This document shows positions 13,545 to 25,768 of a stretch of DNA of 64,000 nucleotides, one piece after another. The stretch comes from Brevipalpus yothersi (lineage: Eukaryota; Arthropoda; Arachnida; Trombidiformes; Tenuipalpidae). Under the pieces are notes generated by a model. The model searched no databases. It saw only the letters and a program-made list of their open reading frames with translations, and was not told the origin of the DNA. The DNA is taken from NCBI GenBank assembly GCA_003956705.1, contig QZCP01000140.1, positions 4,189 through 68,188 on the forward strand, read 5' to 3'. How positions within the stretch are numbered: the stretch's first letter is position 1; every line of letters starts with the position of its first letter. The translations under genes and the position numbers were made by a program.

Positions 13545-14911
13545 CCATACCATCCGGATGATCAAGGATATCTCAGTGAGCCATATAAAGATTAGCTACA
13601 AGCTGGAGACAAACACTAGGAAGAGAGAGAGAGAGAGAGAGGGGGAGGTGGCATATGCTTTAATTTAATTGTACTTGGTGGCAAAGTGAAGGGATCACTT
13701 GTTAGAGGAGTAAGCTGGTACTAGATTTGCTAAGCCACTGGTCTCGCAGACAGAAGTGTCTAAGGAGAGGGGAACCAGGAAAGCGGCAAATAGGCCAGAG
13801 GCAGAAGTGGCCAAACCTTGTTGGTCGGACAAGCCTCTCACTCTTCAAAATATTCAAAGCTGATCTATACTTTGCTGATCCTGCTGGGGAGAACATTCCA
13901 GATCAGAGGCACATTTGCATATGAACCCTGAATATCATGAACTAATCACAATAATCTTTTTCACTACTGTGTTTGAGTCGATTTGGCCTCTACATATTTC
14001 ATCAATACCACCAACGCCTTGAAACCACCCAGAAATTTTGAATAATAATCAACTATTTATCTTGCTTTTTTAGTGTAGTTTTCGAAGTGAGAAATAAGAA
14101 ATGTGATCAATCGAAGCTTTTTCCCCTATCAAGAAATCGCTACCACTACTACGAATGTTAACTTTTCGCAAAAATGACTATCAGAACCATCGAAAAATGT
14201 ATATTTTGGGGAAAATTTTGATATTGAATAGGATATGTTGGTTTTCAATCCAGAGATGTATTACTCCCTTCTCATTTCCTCCTTTTTTTCTTTTTCCATA
14301 GTGCTAACCATGTGAGCATGATTGAATGTGAGGATGTTGAATGACAGCATCTTTCCAGCTCTCCCTCTCACAGATAAACAAGAAGCACTGAGATCGATCG
14401 GAAAGTACGCATGTGTAATGGATGAAAAAGATGAGGCGAAAAAGTGTTCCAAGAGAGTTTTCATGAGCATGACGCAGAACAATAAGCATTATTTTCCCTC
14501 TTGAGCATGAATTTTGGCTACTTCAATAGGCAAATGGAGCAAGCGATACACCATCAACAGGTTCTTTGAGTATGGTCGAATGAGTTGGATCCACAAAAGA
14601 TTGCTCATTTGAGGGTGAAACGAATAAGAGAAGTGAGGACGGGAGTTAATTATCGGTGGATAGAAATTCGCTTGATCTGAATCCATGGAGCGAAATTCAA
14701 TAGAGTGCACTCTGAGTTCTGCATGGCTGCAACATGGTCTCTATAAATCGATCTACTCTCAAACGTTGAAGCGATGAAGAGAAAGAAACTACATTTCAAA
14801 TACTTCATGAGCACATTGAGTTGTCATCTCGTGCTAGTAATCCTCAGATAAATAGCAAGTGAATAGAAGATGAGAGAGGATGAAAGAAGGCCTCAATTTT
14901 GATCGAGTGTT

Positions 14912-14968
<57 letters not shown>

Positions 14969-16371
14969 AAGAGAAGGGGAACAAGTTGATCCCAACCTCA
15001 CTATTGTTACTGGCCTAGTATTTAAATAAAGCTTCCATAGGACTTTTACAACACTGATACATCCCTCACTACTGTAACAACTACCAGCAGGCTAACAAAC
15101 AGTCCCAAACAAAGCCATCTGTCCGAGAACAAATACGACCTGCTCGAGCAAGCCACCACAAAATGCGCTCCGTTCCCTAGTTCTATGATATGCTGATCAT
15201 ATTTATTCACCTCCGTTTTACTTTTAATCCCAATCCGCTAACATCTTCATCATCAGAGTATTGTACCTATTTGATCTATCTGGCTACGAGTTTATTCTCC
15301 ATTGCTACAAAGCAAGTGAATTTGAAAACTAGAACTTTTTTGAAGCCTAAACGGTATAAATACATAGACTTTTATGTGGCTTTCTCAGATGGTTCTGGTG
15401 GAAATAGTAGTTTAGAATCCAGACAACATCTGGGATGAGACTATCAACGCGATACACTTGCAAATTGTCCACCAAAATGTGCCAAGTATCTCATTTTCAA
15501 TGTTTGTATGATGTGCATGAAAATTGATGTCCATATAATCATCAAAAATCTCATCTTGGAAGCTCGTTTTCGTCTCTTTCGTCTCTTTCTTTCTTTATTT
15601 TTCCTTTTCTACTCACTTTCACTCTCATCAACATTTTTCACATCAATTTCCTCCATCTTCAGAATAAATCGATGTATGAAAGCAAATGTACTCCATGCAG
15701 CATCGTTCATACTGTCAGCATCCTTGTGAGCTGAGAGACTCTGTGTAAGCACAACCACAGAATGAATATTCTCATCATGATGCTCATCATATACGAGCTT
15801 TTTATCTTGATTTACTCTGTTTTCATCCTCCTGCCATAAAATGAGACACATTTGGTTGATTAAAAACCCTACATGACATGGAGCATGATCATTTAATCGC
15901 TTCCATTTTTTATTCTCACATGTTGAACAGAAACCGCTATTCCAATTTTTTCTCTTAAATTTGTTTTCAGCTATAAAATCGGAATTAAATTGATCGATTG
16001 AATTTTTTTCCATGATTTCCAAAGTTTACAGTTGCCCGAGGCGATATATCTCATGTCACACAAAGTATTCCATACGATACTAATCGATAGGAAAACATCA
16101 AAAATAAATCACCATTATCATTGATTTGAAGAGTCGATTGAAAGAAGAAAAAAAGTGACAAGAGAGAATCTCAAACATAGGTCATTTTGGAGGGCTGCTC
16201 GAGACCCATTCAACACGCGCAAGGGACACGCTCCACGCACCTCACGAGCACAAACATCATGTTGATTGTTCATCATCATAGGTGCCTGATCATTGAGCAA
16301 ACCCAGCTCTACTCTCTGGTTTTCCTCCTCTTCCTCCTCTTCTTCCTCTTCCTCTCCTCCCTCCTCTTGAA

Positions 16372-16425
<54 letters not shown>

Positions 16426-18549
16426 TCTTTCTCTCTTATTCATTTTCCATTCTCATATTCCTGCAGCTTCTCTTACCCAACTTTCCCTTCTCATTTTCCC
16501 GCTCTTTTATACTTTTCTCTGATCTATTGTTGGCATCCTCTCATAACTTCTAATGGATATTTAAGGTTCAATTGATTTTGAGAAATACACAAAATCATAA
16601 ACTATGCTCATTGTAGCCAAAGCTATTGAACCATTCTTTCTCGAAGCATTCGATTACGATTAACTAACTGTCCCGATCATCGAGTATATCTCGAGCTGCT
16701 TATGGAGCCATTTCTATTCTCTGTCATCACTTAATTGTGCACCAAGTGGCACTCATTTAGCCTATGAGCAGGCCACTTTTTGCCATCCGTTGGTGTGATG
16801 ATTCTAGGACATGTCACAAAAGAAGCGAGAATTTCAAGTGAAAAGGCTTTCAAATACTGGTCTCTTGTTGGTAGAAGCATCAAAATTTCATCAAAAAAGC
16901 AGTCTTTCCATAGCCACTTGGAATCAATGGCCACAAATGAAAGGAAAAGTCTTTCTTTTTAGAGAGAAATCTCGATGGTTTTTGGTGAAAAAGTTGCGAA
17001 AACCTCAACAACCATCTGAGCTTCATTCTGCTGGCTTATCGGGTTAGTAACAAGAAAGCTCCATTTCACTTCCCACAAGTGGTCAAAAATCAAAAAGCTT
17101 GGTTACTCGTCTCAGTCCTATATATACTGAGGCCAGTGTGTGTTCAATGATCACGAGATGAGAATTATCTTTGCTTTCAAAATTTCCTGATTATATCACT
17201 AACCAGTCTCTTGACACACCGAAACGAACTGATTTAGGCATATAAGGGGTTTGTGAATAGATTGAAACTATTGTGCGATGTCCAGTAACATCTATCAAGA
17301 GCAACAAAAGATAGTGGTCAGCGATGCAAGTAAAGGGGAGGATTGAGAGAAGAGAAGGATTGATCACGCTCAATCTGGAACAAAGTATGGGGCAAAATCG
17401 AGCGATCGATGGAGATGAGTAAAATTGAATGATGATTCTGTAAACTTCGACAATGATCCACAGTGTCATGAATCCTACAAGCTGATCAGCTCGAAAGTTC
17501 AAGCAATGGGATATCAATGCTATGTAAATGGACAACTAGTGATCTTAGCATGAATTGAAATCAAACTGGATCATATCTTGAAATTCGAATAGCTTTTGAT
17601 GCATTTGATGGAAACCAGGCATCTAAGAGAACACTCAATGATTTCGAATCGGAATACTTTCGTTTATGCTTCTCCTTCGATAGTATATTGCTCACCCATT
17701 CATTCAGTGTTTAACCAGTTCATCATTCAGTAAATATTTGCTAAACATATGAGGTTTGCATGCGTAACCATGCATCGATAGAATTCTCAAAGGAACTGTT
17801 CAAAACTACTAATCTATTCTGAGAAAAGTTTTCTTAAAAAACATCAGGCACCCTAAAAAATCTTATCTCTTCATTTTTAAGATGCTCGAAAATTATGAAC
17901 AGCTTGCAGAATGGAATTCCGATCATGTACTAACTATATTCTTGATAACATTCATCAATGTTTGACAAGCTCTCGAAAAATGTGGGGGCAATTGCCAGAT
18001 ACACTAGCAATTTGATCCATTTGAGGTGTAGAATGGTCTTTCCGTTGGCTGAGATAATCATTTGGCTGGTAAATTGTATGCAAAGATGTGCACATCGGTT
18101 GAGAGGAAAATGGCTGAAAGATGACAAGATTTCGGTGGATATCGGAAGCGATCAGTGCAAGTCATAAATGTTTTGGATGTAAAAGAATAACAGTGAGCTG
18201 TTCTGTTCCCGTGTTGGTGGGCTGGACAAGCTGGTTTGAAAGAGAATTTGATTATCAGTGGCATGCAAGACACGCGACTTGAGGACAAAAGCGAGAAGAA
18301 AGCCTGCAAAGGGCCACGTGTCTCGGCTGCTCGCATTTTACTGTTTAGATGTATTCCCGATCAACGCGCTGGAAAATAACTGAGGCAACATGCTAGATGA
18401 TTTGTTTCTCCATCTGACTACTGTTCGTTAGCGACGTAGTGACCTGGGACACTTGGATAGTTTCTAAAGAAAAAAATCAGCCTTTTGGGACCAAAATTTT
18501 AACTCCTCTCCAAGGTATATATACTGACGCGTGCCAAACGAACGGTTGG

Positions 18550-18617
<68 letters not shown>

Positions 18618-19568
18618 TTCGATTGATATTATATGCAGTTATTTTTCGAATGGGTGAGTTAGTTGTCTTTCTTTACGTTAGGAAAGATCCCTTGATGATT
18701 GCTTCAACGGCAATCACGTGTTCATAGGAATCATGAGAGAATGATTTCGAGTCACGATAAATGCAAATACATGGCAAACTTTTACTGATCAAAGAAGTGA
18801 TAAATAACAAACGAGACGTGTGGGAAGGTTCTTGTCGGAACTTATTCCAACTTCCAAGATCTAATCTTCATTTTGAATCAATAGAGAGAGAGAGAGAAAC
18901 TTGGACCTGATTCTTACAAAATTTTTTTCTGACTTATCAGGCTCTACTTGGAGGGGGAGGCAGAATCATGCAATCAAAAATTCGAGAGATCTTACCTGAA
19001 CTCTAGCTTCGGTGAGATCAGTCTTCATGGCAATTTCTTCACGAGTATATATGTCTGGGTAGTGAGTTTCATGGAAAGCTCTTTCCAATTCTTTCAACTG
19101 AGCGCTGGTGAAAGTAGTCCGTATTCTTCTTTGCTTTCGCTTCTCGGTGAGCATACCTTCATGAGATGGAGAGTACATTTTGTAAGGCAAACCTGTTGCG
19201 AGGTTCATGGATGGCGGGAAAACTGTCCCATGTGTGGGAGGCCCGCTCACTGGACCGCCGACACCGGATGATACAGGAACATGATGTGGATGACTGTGAT
19301 GAAGATCCACACTTGAACGAGGTCGATTAGGACCTCCGATCATACCTCCACAGGACACCTGAGCCCCAACACCACCTGCGCCCGTGACACTCGGGCCTCC
19401 TGGACTACCACCCAGGCCATTGTGGTGGCCTGTGGTCGCACCATATCTATATGCTTGTACTTGGCTGAGGTCCGGATAAGAGCAGGTTACATTGGTATAG
19501 CCGAGAGACGCTGGGTCCATAGGAGAACAGGCAGTTTCAAAGCCATGATTCAAGTAAGAATAATCCAT
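7688..19568 (-). CDS. Phox2: Phox2 paired-like homeodomain transcription factor, complete three-exon gene
   Basis: Exons on the minus strand are 19568-18996, 11005-10609 and 8043-7688, giving 441 residues. Phox2 proteins specify autonomic, visceral and some motor neurons in animals. The N-terminus MDYSYLNHGFETACSPMD matches the family start MEYSYLN. Next comes a Gly/Pro/His-rich stretch, then EKRKQRRIRTTFTSAQLKEL opening the homeodomain (about residues 146-205), with YPDIYTREEIAMK, DLTEARVQ and VWFQNRRAKFRKQE. Q50 and N51 are present. Intron 1 (7990 bp, donor GTAAGA) falls exactly between homeodomain residues 46 and 47 (Q|V), the usual paired-class position, in phase 0. Intron 2 (2565 bp) is in phase 1. 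Exon 2 after the homeodomain is rich in Asn, Ser and Thr. The C-terminal exon contains SHTAKAALMAM, resembling the vertebrate C-terminal GAKAALVKS. The ATG is directly preceded by CCTCAG, so an extra 5' noncoding exon is possible. Confidence 0.95.
8582..8643. repeat. (CT)31 microsatellite
   Basis: A perfect CT run of about 62 bp in Phox2 intron 2. Confidence 0.97.
9169..9203. repeat. (CT)17 microsatellite
   Basis: A perfect CT run followed by CACTCACTCACT, in Phox2 intron 2. Confidence 0.95.
13479..13542. repeat. (CT)32 microsatellite
   Basis: A perfect CT run of about 64 bp in Phox2 intron 1. A shorter GA run follows at 13621-13641, so the two can pair as an imperfect inverted repeat about 80 bp apart. 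Confidence 0.97.
14916..14965. repeat. (GA)25 microsatellite
   Basis: A perfect GA run of about 50 bp in Phox2 intron 1. Confidence 0.97.
15609..16013 (-). CDS. Unrecognised intact 134-residue ORF nested in Phox2 intron 1
   Basis: An uninterrupted frame runs from ATG at 16013 to TAG at 15611-15609. I do not recognise a family. The product is soluble-looking, with no signal peptide or membrane segment. It has a basic N-terminal third containing spaced cysteines (FCSTCENKKWKRLNDHAPCH), then LILWQEDENRVNQDKKLVYD, a His/Asp/Glu-rich stretch DEHHDENIHSVVVLTQSL, a probably helical AAWSTFAFIHRFILKMEEID, and an acidic end. An AATAAA lies within about 15 bases after the stop on the same strand. It has no visible introns and is encoded on the same strand as its host gene. 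It could be a single-exon gene, a retrocopy or a chance ORF, because CAT/ATG-rich sequence contributes to the acidic and His-rich middle. Composition looks more protein-like than most ORFs in the window, but nothing confirms expression. Confidence 0.35.
   Translation of the reverse strand: MEKNSIDQFNSDFIAENKFKRKNWNSGFCSTCENKKWKRLNDHAPCHVGFLINQMCLILWQEDENRVNQDKKLVYDEHHDENIHSVVVLTQSLSAHKDADSMNDAAWSTFAFIHRFILKMEEIDVKNVDESESE
16374..16418. repeat. (CT)n microsatellite in a longer pyrimidine tract
   Basis: About 45 bp of CT inside an almost pure pyrimidine stretch from about 16321 to 16437 made of CCT, TCTT and CTTT units. Confidence 0.95.
18554..18613. repeat. (GA)30 microsatellite
   Basis: A perfect GA run of about 60 bp, some 380 bp from the splice donor of Phox2 exon 1. 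Confidence 0.97.
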
Positions 19569-20070
19569 CTGAGGATGGTCAAAGTTTCACCAGGAAACTT
19601 AGATGATGAAGTAATAAGTGAGGAGAGATGAGAGGGCAGAAAAATAAGACTTTTAAATACTCTCTAATCGTTTTTGTTTACGTATTTTGATCACTTTTTT
19701 CACGTTTATAAATTGTGAGTTAATATGTATGCACACGACAAAGTAACAGCAAGAGATTGAGTGAGCTCTAATCTCGTTCTCCACCTCAATGTATACAGCA
19801 CCTCAATCGTTACTCTTTTAATCAAGATTAAACTAATTCATATCATAATTTAATATGGCCTGAAAGAGCATCAGTAAGAGCAGTGAAGAGAAGAAGTGGA
19901 AGGCGAAATTGGGCGAACAAGAGAGAGGCTCTAGATTGAATAAGTGAGAGTGGCAAGCAGACATCACATCCAAACCCTAACCTTTGGATCTATAAGGTTA
20001 TCCGGAGTGAGAGATGCTGAGGGAGGGAGAAAAGATGTGGATAAAGAGACAAGAGAGATGTAATCGACGC

Positions 20071-20121
20071 TTCTCTTTCTCTTTCTCTTTCTCTTTCTCT
20101 TTCTCTTTCTCTTTCTCTTTC
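20071..20121. repeat. (TTCTCT)n hexanucleotide repeat
   Basis: About 8.5 copies of TTCTCT, located roughly 500 bp upstream of the Phox2 start codon. Confidence 0.95.
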
Positions 20122-23100
20122 ACATACCCATGAACTATTTAGATATATGGAATCCATCGGCCAACAAAATTACGAGCTCCTCCTTCCATTCGATCTCAAG
20201 CTTCACTTGAGCCAGCCATAAGCTCCTCCTCGCTCAGCATCTCTAAAAAGGAAGCAAGTGGATGAGGGAGGATGCATCCTGGAAGGGGGCTATAGTATTG
20301 GGAAGAAGAGATGAAGAATCATTTTCTTTCCATCTATCTCCCTTTACTGAGCTCTGAACTTTTCCACACTCATACACCATTCACTATACCATGTCCAGCA
20401 TCTGACAGATTGTTGAAATCTTGAAAGAAATTCCATCTCCTTTCACTCTTGTTTTTATCCTCCAAAACATGAAAATCTTGACTAATGTTTCAGCTTTGTG
20501 AGCATTAAGCTGAAAAGACCTCTCTTCCTACATGTTGGGGGAAAAGTCCAAACATCAATGATGGAATCTGTAAGTTATTCATCTATTAAAAACTAGGAGC
20601 AGTGGTAATTTTGAAGGCAATTCCTTGTGTACGAAAGTAAAAGTCTTACCCATCTTTTGAATCTTTTGTGGATTTCCGTGATTAGTGAGAAGCCTTAGAG
20701 CACGCGACAAGATGCTGAGAAATAGTCTTCTAGAGAATTTGTGGTCAAAGACATTGGTAAAAATGGAATTTTCGAGTCCCTTACGGAAAATTAATCAAGT
20801 CAAAAATGAGTTCGAGGTGAGAAAGATGTGAAATGAAAAGTCAAATCAATCTGTGTATGACAGTGTGTGAGAATTTCTTGTTCTGCTAATGTCACAATAC
20901 CCAAGGCGATCAATGGAGAGAGAAGACGATGCTCAACTACTCTCTAGACGCTTATTCCATGAGCTTTTATTATCTTCTTCTCTTGCCTCCTCTTTCAAAT
21001 GCTTTTGAGCTCTCATATGAATCTATTGGGACTGGAAGAGGCCATCCAAATGAGTTACAAAAACCACAATACATCTATTAATCCTGAGTTCCACAGGCGA
21101 AAGTCTTTGACACCAGTGCACACTCATCAAAATGTTCTAAAACGAAAAAAATGATCATCGATAACTGGAGTGCCGATGCTGATTCCATGAGAACCGCGAG
21201 TCGAAAGTTTACTCACGAATCGCTCAGCTAGATCGATGGTACCAAATGAGTCTTGAGGGACATGAAAAGCTTCTCATGTGACCATTCAACAAAAAAGATG
21301 GATTGAAAGAATTTTATCTCATTTTGAGTGAGAAAATCGCTCTAGTAGAAGACAAAATCCAAAAATTATTCTGAATTTTTGAGAAATTTTTGGAGCATGA
21401 AAACTAGGAATTATTCAATGGGAAATAACGAGGTGAAACGAAATGTAAAAATGGTCTGGAAAGAGAGATGCTTGGCCATCGTTTTAAATTATTTAAATCT
21501 ATTCTCTGTGCAATCGATGCTTGATTGAGCTTTTAGGATGCCAAATTTAGCGTTATTCGTTCACTGTGTCAGGGCTTCACTTCATACCCACATGATGACC
21601 CAGAAGCTCCTGATATGAGGCTAAACATTGGAGCTCAAATTTTTTCAGACTAAAAAAGTTTCAGATGCGCCATTAGTTACAGTTATTTATTGAATTTTCG
21701 ACAAATTTTTTTAACATTGTTTGGCAAAGCTGTCTGATTCCTAGTCTCATGAATGATTACTGATTCTTTCATATCCTTTTCAACTATATCGATGGATCGA
21801 GCAATTCTATCTGATTTACACAATATTCTGATGGCTATGTAAACAAGCAAGTGGGGTTACGGTTGATAGGTCAGCAAATTGTTTTGTAAATCGAAGTAGT
21901 CAACTTCCTTGGCTCCTCTCAATAATTTGATTGCACTCTCTTTCCAAGAAATGTTCCTCCTTCAGGGTTTACCAGTACAACTTGGAATTCACTACTCAAT
22001 TTTCTAACTATATCATACAAAGTGATTCTCTTAATCAGAACCTTTTTGCACCGTTTGTCTCTCTTTCTTCCATGAAACTGGCAATTCAACGGAGGACTGA
22101 ACCTTTTTTCTACATCTTATTGAGTTTGTTTCAGCGATAATCCAATGAAGTGATCCCTTGAAACATTCAATTCCAGTGAAACAACTGACCAGTTGTTCTT
22201 TCCAAGTAAATTTTTCTCTTTTTCTCCTGGCAACACAATCGAATTGGACTCTTCCCTGAATTTAACAAAGGAACAACAATTGTTATACACTATAAGATCA
22301 TGGTGTTTGACTTTGTGTTTCACATAGAAACAATTCACAATAAAAGTTTAGAGTTGATAAATTTAACAAGAAGCTACTCCAAAACCCGTCAAAAAGCACA
22401 ATAACACTGAATGAATAGTAAGTAGAAGAGCTCTAATTGCAATTCTACGAACTTTAAACTTTAAAGGGCTAAAGACTCAGACTTGTAATATCTGTTGAAT
22501 AAGTTTTTTGTTACCATACATTGGATCGGGCTTAAAAATTGTTCATCTTTCAGATCTTATGTATTGAATAGAAAAATCGTCGATTCTTGATTGGAAATAC
22601 ACCAGAGATGTATTGAATCAGTTGATCATTTTTTCGAACTCTTTAAGACGTGAGCATCCGAGAATCTCAATTGAAAAAAGGAATTGATTAGTATAAAGGT
22701 GGCAAATATACAGTGAAAGCAAAATGAGATCATGCATGAGTCCAATTCGGAATAACACAAATCAAAACGAAATAAACAGTTAAGGTCAAGAAATGGTTCA
22801 TGGTATAGTGAATCAAAAATAAGAAAACATAAATCAGTATCAAACATCGATCAAAATGAGAGCAATTGATTCTTATTTTAAGCTTTTTGACTGAATCTAG
22901 GCATATTTTCATAGCGTATATGATAATTTGAACATTTTCAGGAGTTAGTTATCCGAGATTTGAGCTACACCATTCTGAAAAATTCATGGGAAATGGAGTT
23001 TAGATTTCTTTCACCTGGTTTCTCAGGCCAAGGGAATTTTCGGAGAAGCTCATAGAAGGCCGCTGTGAAACTGAAAAAACTTTTCCATGAAAACTGGTGA

Positions 23101-23405
23101 ATACTATTGAATTTTCTATCAGTTTTGGATAATCTCGCTCGCCTCTAATGTTTTGCTCATTCTGACTTGTGTTTTTTGATTATGATTTTGTTGGTTTCAT
23201 TTTGATTTGAATGGGTGACCTCACCTAGGTACTCAAGGATGCTGTTCTCATTTTGATCAGCGTTGTAGAAATTTTGACTAGTGTTGGTTTCATTCTGCCT
23301 TCATTATATTAATATGTACCTTTTTTTCTAATTTTGCCTCAATATGGATGATTGTTTGGCTGGTTTTATCTATCTTTTAAGATGATTCGTTGCCAATCAA
23401 CTAAA

Positions 23406-23597
23406 TCAACAAAATCGTGGTTGCTGATTCATAAAGTGAGTGTTATTTGGGACTTGGCTGTTTTTTTCTAGTGGGCTAGTTATTCTTGTCATTTGGCTAC
23501 TAGAACACGAGCCCATCATAGATGATGGTGATATAGTTTCATTCGAAGCTTGTAAATTTAACGTGTAACCCAAGCCATTTGTCTCAACCAACAGAGA
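23406..23597 (-). other. Possible terminal coding exon, unassigned
   Basis: An open frame of 63 residues ending in TGA begins immediately after a good acceptor (TTTCTTCCTC then CTGTTTCAG). The peptide begins SLLVETNGLGYTLNLQ and continues Ser/Thr/Asn/Met-rich, resembling the C-terminal tail of a transcription factor, but I cannot name it. No matching upstream exon on this strand was found, so a chance ORF is at least as likely. Confidence 0.2.
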
Positions 23598-25768
23598 CTG
23601 AAACAGTTTGACTGAGGAAGAAATTCGTAATTAACCTATCAATAGTTTCCAGCTGCAGACAACCTAAAAAATACTAATCTCGAGTAGATCTGTTGGCTTC
23701 CTAGCTTTGGCTATATAGTACACAAAAAGATGCTGGGACCTCAATTTGATTATTTAATGCATTAATTTACTCATAATTAACTTGATTGTGGAAGAAGAAA
23801 TGTGTAAATGCCTCGATGCTTGAAGCTAACGTGAACATTTGGATGGGGGCCGGTATCAAAATCCAGCGTGTAGGCGACCGGATAAACATCATCAAAAATC
23901 AATGCAAGTGAACAACATGGCTTCAACATTGAAAAGATTGGTCATTGTTGCCAAATAAGTGAGATGAACAAAATGATCGTGAGCATCAATAATCAGCTAA
24001 GAAAGGGGATTGTGCTGTTCGATATCCAGCTACGAAAATTTGATCAATATCCAGCAAAGTTTTCCAGAATACGTCCTTAATATTAACCTTACCCTATTAG
24101 CCCAACTGACAGCATCTTATCACCTGCCTCGACGGGATGATATTGAAATTTGGGACAAACTCACATGTGGACCACCGTCCGCTTCAATTTCATGCTCCAA
24201 TAACTAATCGTGGTTATTTCTAAATTTTTTTGGGCGAAATTTTCCTCCTCTGTGAATCAAAAAGATCCAACCTGATCTAATTTTTCACATCTTTATCACG
24301 AGTTACTTTTCGAGATTCAATTTGGTCCAACTGCACTATACACTAAAATATATACATGTATGTATCTTTTGCAATTTTTGATCTCTCCGAAAGCTCAATT
24401 TGAATCATTAATTGATATTTTGTCAGTTTTTCCATCACAAAAGATCGAAATTTGAAAGAAGAATCCAATATACGAAAAATATTGCATTTAAGCACTTGGT
24501 GATTATTTTTTAGGACTAGTTGGATATTTCAATGAACTGAGACACGTAAAATAAGTGATTGAGCAAAGACCGAGGAAAATATTGTTTAGATCTGAAATAA
24601 TGTGGCCATGTGAGAAAGAAGAGAGAAATTGGAGACTTAAGATGGAAACAAAAGATATTTACTCCGAAAGTAAAATAAAATGGAAGATTACAAGTAAAAA
24701 GATGAGAAAGTGTTCCAATCAAGGTTTAATTGTCGATTGAAGTGCAAGAGTACCGTTACATTTACACTGTAGTGAGCTATACTGAGCTAAAGTGATTGCG
24801 AATGAGTTTAGTTTGCCTTGCTTACAAGTTGTTAAGTAAAAGTATTTCTATTGCTTTTGCTCCGCCAGGGGAACTGTTTTGCTCGTTTTTTTTGGCCATT
24901 TCTGATTGCAACAATTTTGCAACATAATTGGCTTGTTAATTTTTGCTGTTTGGTGGGATGATTCAATTAATTACCAAAACGATGACCGATAAAATGTTGT
25001 CAAAATGTTTGATTCTTCAATGATTACAAATTTTCTCGATTAATCGGGAACTATCTATTTGATGAGTGAGTATCTTCAATCTTTGAAACGTCGATGAGTT
25101 GTAATCAAGAATTACAAGTCTATCACCTTCAAGAGTATCAAGGTGTTGTGTGTCAAGATCTACATCAACTTTACTCCTTAGATCAGCTTTATGATGTCCA
25201 TTCTAAGCAAATGATCATCATGAACAAGCAATACTCTTAATTTTCCTCGTAGCAACCAACCAAGAGTTTTTCTGCTTTCATCTAATTAAAGATGGTTATG
25301 GCCTAAGATGATTCAACAATCGGCAGCACAAGAGTAATCGAGTTCTGAATTGTTCTCAACCTTCGAGACGAGCTTCAAAATTTGAATGTCCGAAGAGCAA
25401 TACTTGGCTTGAATGGAAAAATATTCCAAGAACATATTTCAACGCAATCAGAATCCATCTTAATTGATAAACTTGAGCTATTCGTGCTATTCAAATGATG
25501 CTGGCTTGTGGTTTTAATCGCTAACATGATCTCTGAAGAGTAGTCAACTACTCTCTAATCATTTCTGTCATTTTAAGAAAATATTTCAAGAATATAGTAT
25601 AATATAACTGGGAGAGGTCTTTTCCAAGCCGAGTTGAAGTTCTAGTCCCATCCCTTTTCTGGAAATATATAATATGTTTATTTTATGTGATTCGCTTGCC
25701 TGTTAGAATGAATATATTTTGATTAACGGTGATCATTCTTACACTCAACTCAGCTACCTGAATACAAG

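Larger units (their letters stand above)
11006..18995 (-). other. Phox2 intron 1 (about 8 kb), probable regulatory intron
   Basis: The intron interrupts the homeobox between codons 46 and 47. It holds microsatellites at 13479-13542, 13621-13641, 14916-14965, 16374-16418 and 18554-18613, an intact unrecognised ORF at 16013-15609 on the same strand, and two TATATATACTGA motifs near 17119 and 18515. A more GC-rich patch at about 13730-13915 lacks a recognisable product. Regulatory function is inferred only from length and gene class. Confidence 0.85.
19569..25768. other. Intergenic region between Phox2 and the F-box gene
   Basis: These divergent genes are separated by about 6.2 kb, which should include both promoters. 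A hexanucleotide repeat lies at 20071-20121. One low-confidence exon-like ORF lies at 23597-23406 on the minus strand. No homeobox, transposase or RNA gene is recognisable, and the remainder is AT-rich without clear structure. Confidence 0.5.

Noticed and set aside
13624..13924. Possible mobile element in the GC-richer patch of Phox2 intron 1
   Set aside because: No terminal inverted repeats, target duplication or transposase-like frame could be seen by eye.
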